Shown here one piece after another: positions 6,343 through 9,815 of a stretch of DNA of 9,815 nt. A model generated the notes under the pieces. The model searched no databases. It saw only the letters and a list, made by a program, of their open reading frames with translations, and had not been told where the DNA came from. The stretch lies in NCBI RefSeq assembly GCF_946222815.1, contig NZ_CAMJRK010000058.1, forward strand, positions 1 through 9,815, given 5' to 3'. The position numbers and the translations under genes are program-made. Position 1 is the stretch's first letter. The number at the start of each line of letters is the position of its first letter. Source of the stretch: an uncultured Leuconostoc sp. GTDB taxonomy: Bacteria > Bacillota > Bacilli > Lactobacillales > Lactobacillaceae.

Positions 6343-7341
6343 CTAACTATCATTAACTACTGAACTTGCTGTTTTAACAAACATACCTGTCTCACTTTCA
6401 ATTTGGAATAACGGTCTCTGTTTCACTTCTGTAAATATTTTCCCAATATAAATGCCAATAGTCGCTACAGCAACTAAATTAATACCCCCAAGTAACCATA
6501 TTGAAATCATTAGAGATGACCAACCCGCTTCTGTATGACCAATGAGTGTTTCAAATATTGTATATACAATTTCAATACTGGCAATACTTATCACAAACAT
6601 CCCTAAAATAAATAGCAAACGAATGGGCTGTACACTAAAACTTGTGATCCCATCAATCGCAAAACTTAACATTTTTTTCAATGGATATTTTGAAGTACCT
6701 GCTTGACGTTGACCACGTTCATAAAAAACTTGATCTGATTGAAATCCAACTAATGGTACCATAGCTCGTAAAAATATATTACGCTCGGGAAGCTTAAGAA
6801 GTGCTTTGACAGCTACGCGACTCATTAATCTAAAATCCGCATGATTCGGAATCATGTTGACACCTAACACGGCTACTAATTTATAGAATGTGAGCGCAGT
6901 ATTTCTCTTGAACCAACTATCTTCTTTTCTACCAGATCTAACGCCATAAACAATTTCGTTCCCCTCATTATATTTAAGTATCATTTTTCGAATCACATTC
7001 GGATTATCTTGTAAATCAGCATCTAGCGTTATGACAATATCTGCCAGTTTAATACCTTCTGACATGCCAGCCAATAAAGCTGATTGATGACCGAAATTAC
7101 GAGATAATTTGACACCCATTAAATCGGGATTTACGACATATTTCTGAATAATATGCCAAGTTTTGTCAGTCGACCCGTCGTCCACAACCATAATAAAACT
7201 ATCATCACTAATCAGATGTTCTTTGACTAAATCCGCTCTAATAGTTTCTAATTTATTTAGGGTAATGGGCAAAACTTCTTGTTCGTTATAAGCCGGTAAA
7301 ATCAAACCTAGTCTTGGTATTTGGGCTCGTGTTAGCATCAT
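6343..7341 (-). CDS. GT2 polyprenyl-phosphate glycosyltransferase (GtrB/YkcC/DPM1-like)
   Basis: A 332-residue membrane-anchored enzyme expected to move a hexose from a nucleotide sugar to undecaprenyl phosphate on the cytoplasmic face. The GT-A domain starts with LILPAYNEQEVLP (13-25), has VDDGSTD (53-59) and the metal/nucleotide site DADLQD (107-112), with NFGHQSALLAGM between (82-93). RQAGTSKYPLKKM (212-224) is the usual amphipathic motif before the membrane part. Two transmembrane helices follow at about 240-265 and 276-302, ending in a short cytoplasmic tail. This layout is that of GtrB, CsbB and YkcC. AAAGGGG stands 8 bases before the first of two tandem ATGs, which is kept as the start. 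The gene begins 22 bases after the GT-C gene and is presumably co-transcribed with it; its lipid-linked sugar would be the donor for that enzyme. The sugar is not predictable. Confidence 0.92.
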   Translation of the reverse strand: MMLTRAQIPRLGLILPAYNEQEVLPITLNKLETIRADLVKEHLISDDSFIMVVDDGSTDKTWHIIQKYVVNPDLMGVKLSRNFGHQSALLAGMSEGIKLADIVITLDADLQDNPNVIRKMILKYNEGNEIVYGVRSGRKEDSWFKRNTALTFYKLVAVLGVNMIPNHADFRLMSRVAVKALLKLPERNIFLRAMVPLVGFQSDQVFYERGQRQAGTSKYPLKKMLSFAIDGITSFSVQPIRLLFILGMFVISIASIEIVYTIFETLIGHTEAGWSSLMISIWLLGGINLVAVATIGIYIGKIFTEVKQRPLFQIESETGMFVKTASSVVNDS

Positions 7342-7363
7342 TTAACATACCCCTTTCTTAGTC

Positions 7364-9433
7364 TTATTTGTCCGACAGATCATATAACACGGTACTTTGC
7401 ACTTGGCCTCCCATTTGTCTCGTCTGCGTGTTTTTGCTCATCACACGATTACTATAAGTAATCTTGGTCCCATTCTTTTGAACCCATGCTATAATTTTAC
7501 CGATTTGCCCGCTTGATGTTTTATGACGATTACCAATGACAAAGTATTTCAGTTGTCCAGATTTTACTAAGTTCTTAAATTCAGTTAGGGTCATCGTTGG
7601 ATCAGTACCATTATAGCCGCCGATAGCCATCACTGATCGACCTGATTTTATAATATATCCGGAAGCTGAATTGGCATCTGTTGTAGCAAACAAGTATTTG
7701 GCATTTCCTTGATGATTTTTAGTGTACTTCAGTAACTGACTATCCACCTCGCTGCCCATATCATTCCTACCTTTCTGACTTAATAATGCAGGAGTGGCAG
7801 AAGGTATTGCAGCCGAATCATGTGAAAGCGTTGGTGTTAATGACCACCAACTGGCCATCGCTAAAATACTAATCACTGATAAAATAATTTTGAGTTTACT
7901 GTGTGTGTTTCTAAGTGATAGCCACCAGATAGATAAGCCAATTGCCAGCGTTATCAAAATCATACTGATAACTGGATAATATGACCAAACATAGTAAGCT
8001 TGTAATAACAGCGTCGATAGTATACCAACACTCATTATAATTCTGGCAATTCGTGCCATTTTATTTTTGTCAGCCGACATTTTTATAATCGCTGCAACAC
8101 CAATAGCTGTTAATGCCGCAATGGCAGGCGCCAACATGATGGTGTAATAGGGGTGGAAAAAACTAGCAACTGAGAAGAACCCATAAACTGGCACGAACCA
8201 ACCCGCCCATAAGAGTACTTCGGACTGCTCTTCGGAAACATGGTACCACTTAGCGTCGCGTTTTCTAAATCCTAACCAACCAGCAATTAATCCTAAAATA
8301 GCGAGTGGCAAATACCAACCTATCTGTGATCCTAAATCTGACTGAAAAAGTCTAAATGGTCCAGCTGAACCAATAGCAAACGCACTATTACCACCACCTC
8401 GCATCTGTCCTTTTATTTGTTTTGAGCTTTTATTGACCCCTTGATTTGGTGGGGTACCCATTGATTTCCGACCACTCTTTTTTCCAGTCGGTGCTGTACC
8501 ACCAGGAGCCTGTCCAGTTGGTGCTTTACCAGTCATAGCTGAACTACTTGGTTTTTTACCATTAGGCATGGTTTGTTTACCATTACCCGCTTGATTAGTT
8601 TTACCCATACCTGAAAAAGCACCACCGGTACCAGTTGATTGTCCCAATAATCTTTGTGTCCCATTATACCCAAAAGCTAATTCCATCAGCGAGTTAGATT
8701 GAGAACTACCTATATATGGTCGACTAGAATGATTAACTGAATCCACAGCTACTGGATAGGCCAATGTGAATAGTGATAATGACGCCAAACTAACTAATAA
8801 CCAAGCCAGTTTCTTTTTCCACGGTAATTTAATGGCTACCCAATAAAAGATAAGCATTGCCGGTAAGATCATAAAGGCCTGCAACATTTTGATATTGAAA
8901 CCAACACCAATTAGGCCAAAACTGATCATCACTAACCAAATATTTTGCTTAGTTACTGCCTTTTGCAATGTATAAACGGCTAATAGTAAGAAAAATACAA
9001 GTATAGCGTCCATATTATTAGTACGACTATTAGCAACTACTGTGGGTGTTAATGTCAGGAGTAATGCAGCAATACGCCCAGCCCATAATCCGAATTTTGG
9101 TATTAATAGCTTATACATAAGGTAGACAGAACTGACACCAGCTAATACACTTGGTAAGACGACAGACCAGCCGTGAACACCAAATATTTTAGCCGATATC
9201 GCCATAAACCATAATGCAACTGGCGGTTTATCTACAGTAATAAACCCTGCTGGGTCAAAAGCACCATACCAAAAATTAGACCAACTTTGTGTCATTGAGG
9301 TAATTGCAGCTGTATAGTAACTATTAGCGCTACCAGCATCCCATATCCCCCAACCGTATAGAAGGGCACTTAGTATTAATATACCCACTAAGTACCAATC
9401 TGTTTTTCGCATTTTTTTAATTTCCAAAACCAT
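7364..9433 (-). CDS. GT-C membrane glycosyltransferase (GT39/ArnT/YkcB-like)
   Basis: A 689-residue polytopic protein expected to transfer a sugar from a polyprenyl-phosphate donor to an envelope target outside the membrane. TM1 is at about 13-31; the first outer loop has WDAGSANSYYTAAITSM (31-47), with acidic Asp32 in the place of the GT-C catalytic residue, and DPAGFITVDKPP (60-71), a signature of the YkcB-like group. About eight hydrophobic helices reach residue 228. A long outer loop (229-371) contains a basic low-complexity stretch. Five or six more helices follow (372-530), then an outer soluble domain (about 535-689). B. subtilis pairs YkcB with the GT2 YkcC in the same way as this gene and its neighbour. 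The target (teichoic acid, protein or other glycan) is unknown. The annotated ATG is only 2 bases from AAGGAGG; a TTG two codons later fits better. Confidence 0.88.
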   Translation of the reverse strand: MVLEIKKMRKTDWYLVGILILSALLYGWGIWDAGSANSYYTAAITSMTQSWSNFWYGAFDPAGFITVDKPPVALWFMAISAKIFGVHGWSVVLPSVLAGVSSVYLMYKLLIPKFGLWAGRIAALLLTLTPTVVANSRTNNMDAILVFFLLLAVYTLQKAVTKQNIWLVMISFGLIGVGFNIKMLQAFMILPAMLIFYWVAIKLPWKKKLAWLLVSLASLSLFTLAYPVAVDSVNHSSRPYIGSSQSNSLMELAFGYNGTQRLLGQSTGTGGAFSGMGKTNQAGNGKQTMPNGKKPSSSAMTGKAPTGQAPGGTAPTGKKSGRKSMGTPPNQGVNKSSKQIKGQMRGGGNSAFAIGSAGPFRLFQSDLGSQIGWYLPLAILGLIAGWLGFRKRDAKWYHVSEEQSEVLLWAGWFVPVYGFFSVASFFHPYYTIMLAPAIAALTAIGVAAIIKMSADKNKMARIARIIMSVGILSTLLLQAYYVWSYYPVISMILITLAIGLSIWWLSLRNTHSKLKIILSVISILAMASWWSLTPTLSHDSAAIPSATPALLSQKGRNDMGSEVDSQLLKYTKNHQGNAKYLFATTDANSASGYIIKSGRSVMAIGGYNGTDPTMTLTEFKNLVKSGQLKYFVIGNRHKTSSGQIGKIIAWVQKNGTKITYSNRVMSKNTQTRQMGGQVQSTVLYDLSDK
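8393..8650 (-). repeat. Low-complexity Gly/Lys/Pro/Thr-rich insert within the GT39 protein
   Basis: Residues about 262-347 of the glycosyltransferase are G, K, P, T, S, N and Q-rich with imperfect repeats such as TGKAPTGQAPGGTAPTGKK (301-319). The stretch has 13 Lys/Arg and no Asp/Glu. It lies in the long extracytoplasmic loop before TM9 and is probably disordered. Confidence 0.7.
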
Positions 9434-9435
9434 GA

Positions 9436-9442
9436 CCTCCTT
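9436..9442 (-). promoter_or_regulatory. Strong ribosome binding site of the GT39 gene, oddly close to the ATG
   Basis: AAGGAGG ends only 2 bases before the ATG at 9433. An in-frame TTG at 9427-9425 is 8 bases away, an ideal distance, so the protein may begin there and be two residues shorter. Confidence 0.55.
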
Positions 9443-9456
9443 ATTCGTATCAGTTT

Positions 9457-9462
9457 ATTATA
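9457..9462 (-). promoter_or_regulatory. Probable -10 element of the GT39-GT2 operon
   Basis: TATAAT (9462-9457) stands 23 bases before the start codon, which would give a short leader of about 16 bases carrying the ribosome binding site. The -35 region is AT-rich without a good hexamer, so this is only a candidate. Confidence 0.4.
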
Positions 9463-9628
9463 TGGGTCTATCACTATATGTAGATTAATTAATTATTAAT
9501 CGAATATTAAACTAATTAACCAGCATACGCTTTTGTATCGCGTGAACCATGTTTTAAAAACACCACTTGTAAATGTTCCTTTTTATTGTTACCATTGTGT
9601 TACAATTAATGGGAGTAATTTAAACAAT

Positions 9629-9815
9629 ATGATAACTAACAGACAAATTAAAAAAACCGCATGGTCTCGTGTGACAGCACATTTTAAGGCCGCATTCTTA
9701 ATATCGTTAGTGCCGATGATATTCACTGTATTCGGTGTCATGTCGGACCATAATTCTCGAGACACAACATTTTCACAAGATTTTAATCCAACAGCACAAA
9801 AAGTAACCGATGCAG
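9629..9815 (+). CDS. N-terminal part of a membrane protein, possibly DUF975 family (cut by window edge)
   Basis: The first 62 codons of an open frame that continues past the right edge. The N-terminus MITNRQIKKTAWSRV is polar and basic, then AHFKAAFLISLVPMIFTVFGVM (18-39) forms a first transmembrane helix, followed by a polar loop rich in D, S, T and N. A short helix with a Lys/Arg-rich start followed by a first TM with an embedded Pro is the style of DUF975 integral membrane proteins common in Firmicutes, but this is a resemblance, not a firm match. GGGAG at 9611-9615 is the only ribosome binding site, and its 13-base distance is long. The gene is divergent from the GT39 operon; the 195 bases between them (9434-9628) are AT-rich and hold no other gene that I can see. 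Confidence 0.6.
   Translation, partial: MITNRQIKKTAWSRVTAHFKAAFLISLVPMIFTVFGVMSDHNSRDTTFSQDFNPTAQKVTDA

Noticed and set aside
9601..9615. TACAAT at 9601-9606 as the -10 of the right-edge membrane protein gene
   Set aside because: No -35 is visible and the implied transcription start would fall on the GGGAG ribosome binding site, which makes it unlikely as placed.

Overview
The window reads as chromosomal DNA of a low-GC Gram-positive lactic acid bacterium, most likely of the Leuconostoc/Weissella group. This rests on the protein styles (a D-lactate-dehydrogenase-like enzyme, a T-box-controlled tyrS, strong AGGAGG-type ribosome binding sites) and not on any database search. Most genes lie on the minus strand. 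I see no tRNA, rRNA, insertion sequence, CRISPR array, prophage or defence system.

Left part (1-2457): the left edge holds the 5' end of a minus-strand XRE-type repressor gene that looks broken by an internal deletion. Next is a divergent pair: a cysteine-free MerR-family regulator (minus) and a carboxymuconolactone-decarboxylase-family protein (plus). They share a 20-bp imperfect dyad sitting between the -35 and -10 of the plus-strand promoter, the layout typical of MerR control. A 17-bp perfect-stem terminator separates this pair from a convergent 12-TM MFS transporter.

Middle (2458-4731): a small MmcQ/YjbR-family gene follows. Between it and the next gene is a perfect 16-bp parS centromere site (TGTTTCACGTGAAACA) inside a 22-bp palindrome. 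This is the most notable non-coding element here and suggests an origin-proximal position, provided the genome encodes ParB. Two NAD(P)-dependent 2-hydroxyacid/beta-hydroxyacid dehydrogenases then form a tight two-gene operon, with the second ribosome binding site overlapping the first stop codon.

Right part (4797-9815): tyrS is preceded by a T-box leader with an extended -10 promoter, a specifier loop showing a UAC (Tyr) codon, a T-box sequence with UGGU that fits a discriminator-A tRNA, and a terminator hairpin. Upstream lies a two-gene envelope glycosylation unit: a GT-C (GT39/ArnT/YkcB-like) membrane glycosyltransferase with an unusual basic, acid-free low-complexity loop, followed by a GtrB/YkcC-like GT2 polyprenyl-phosphate glycosyltransferase. 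The right edge holds the start of a divergent membrane protein gene, possibly DUF975. No wholly new system is evident; the best second-look items are the parS site, the broken repressor, the MerR operator and the GT39 loop.
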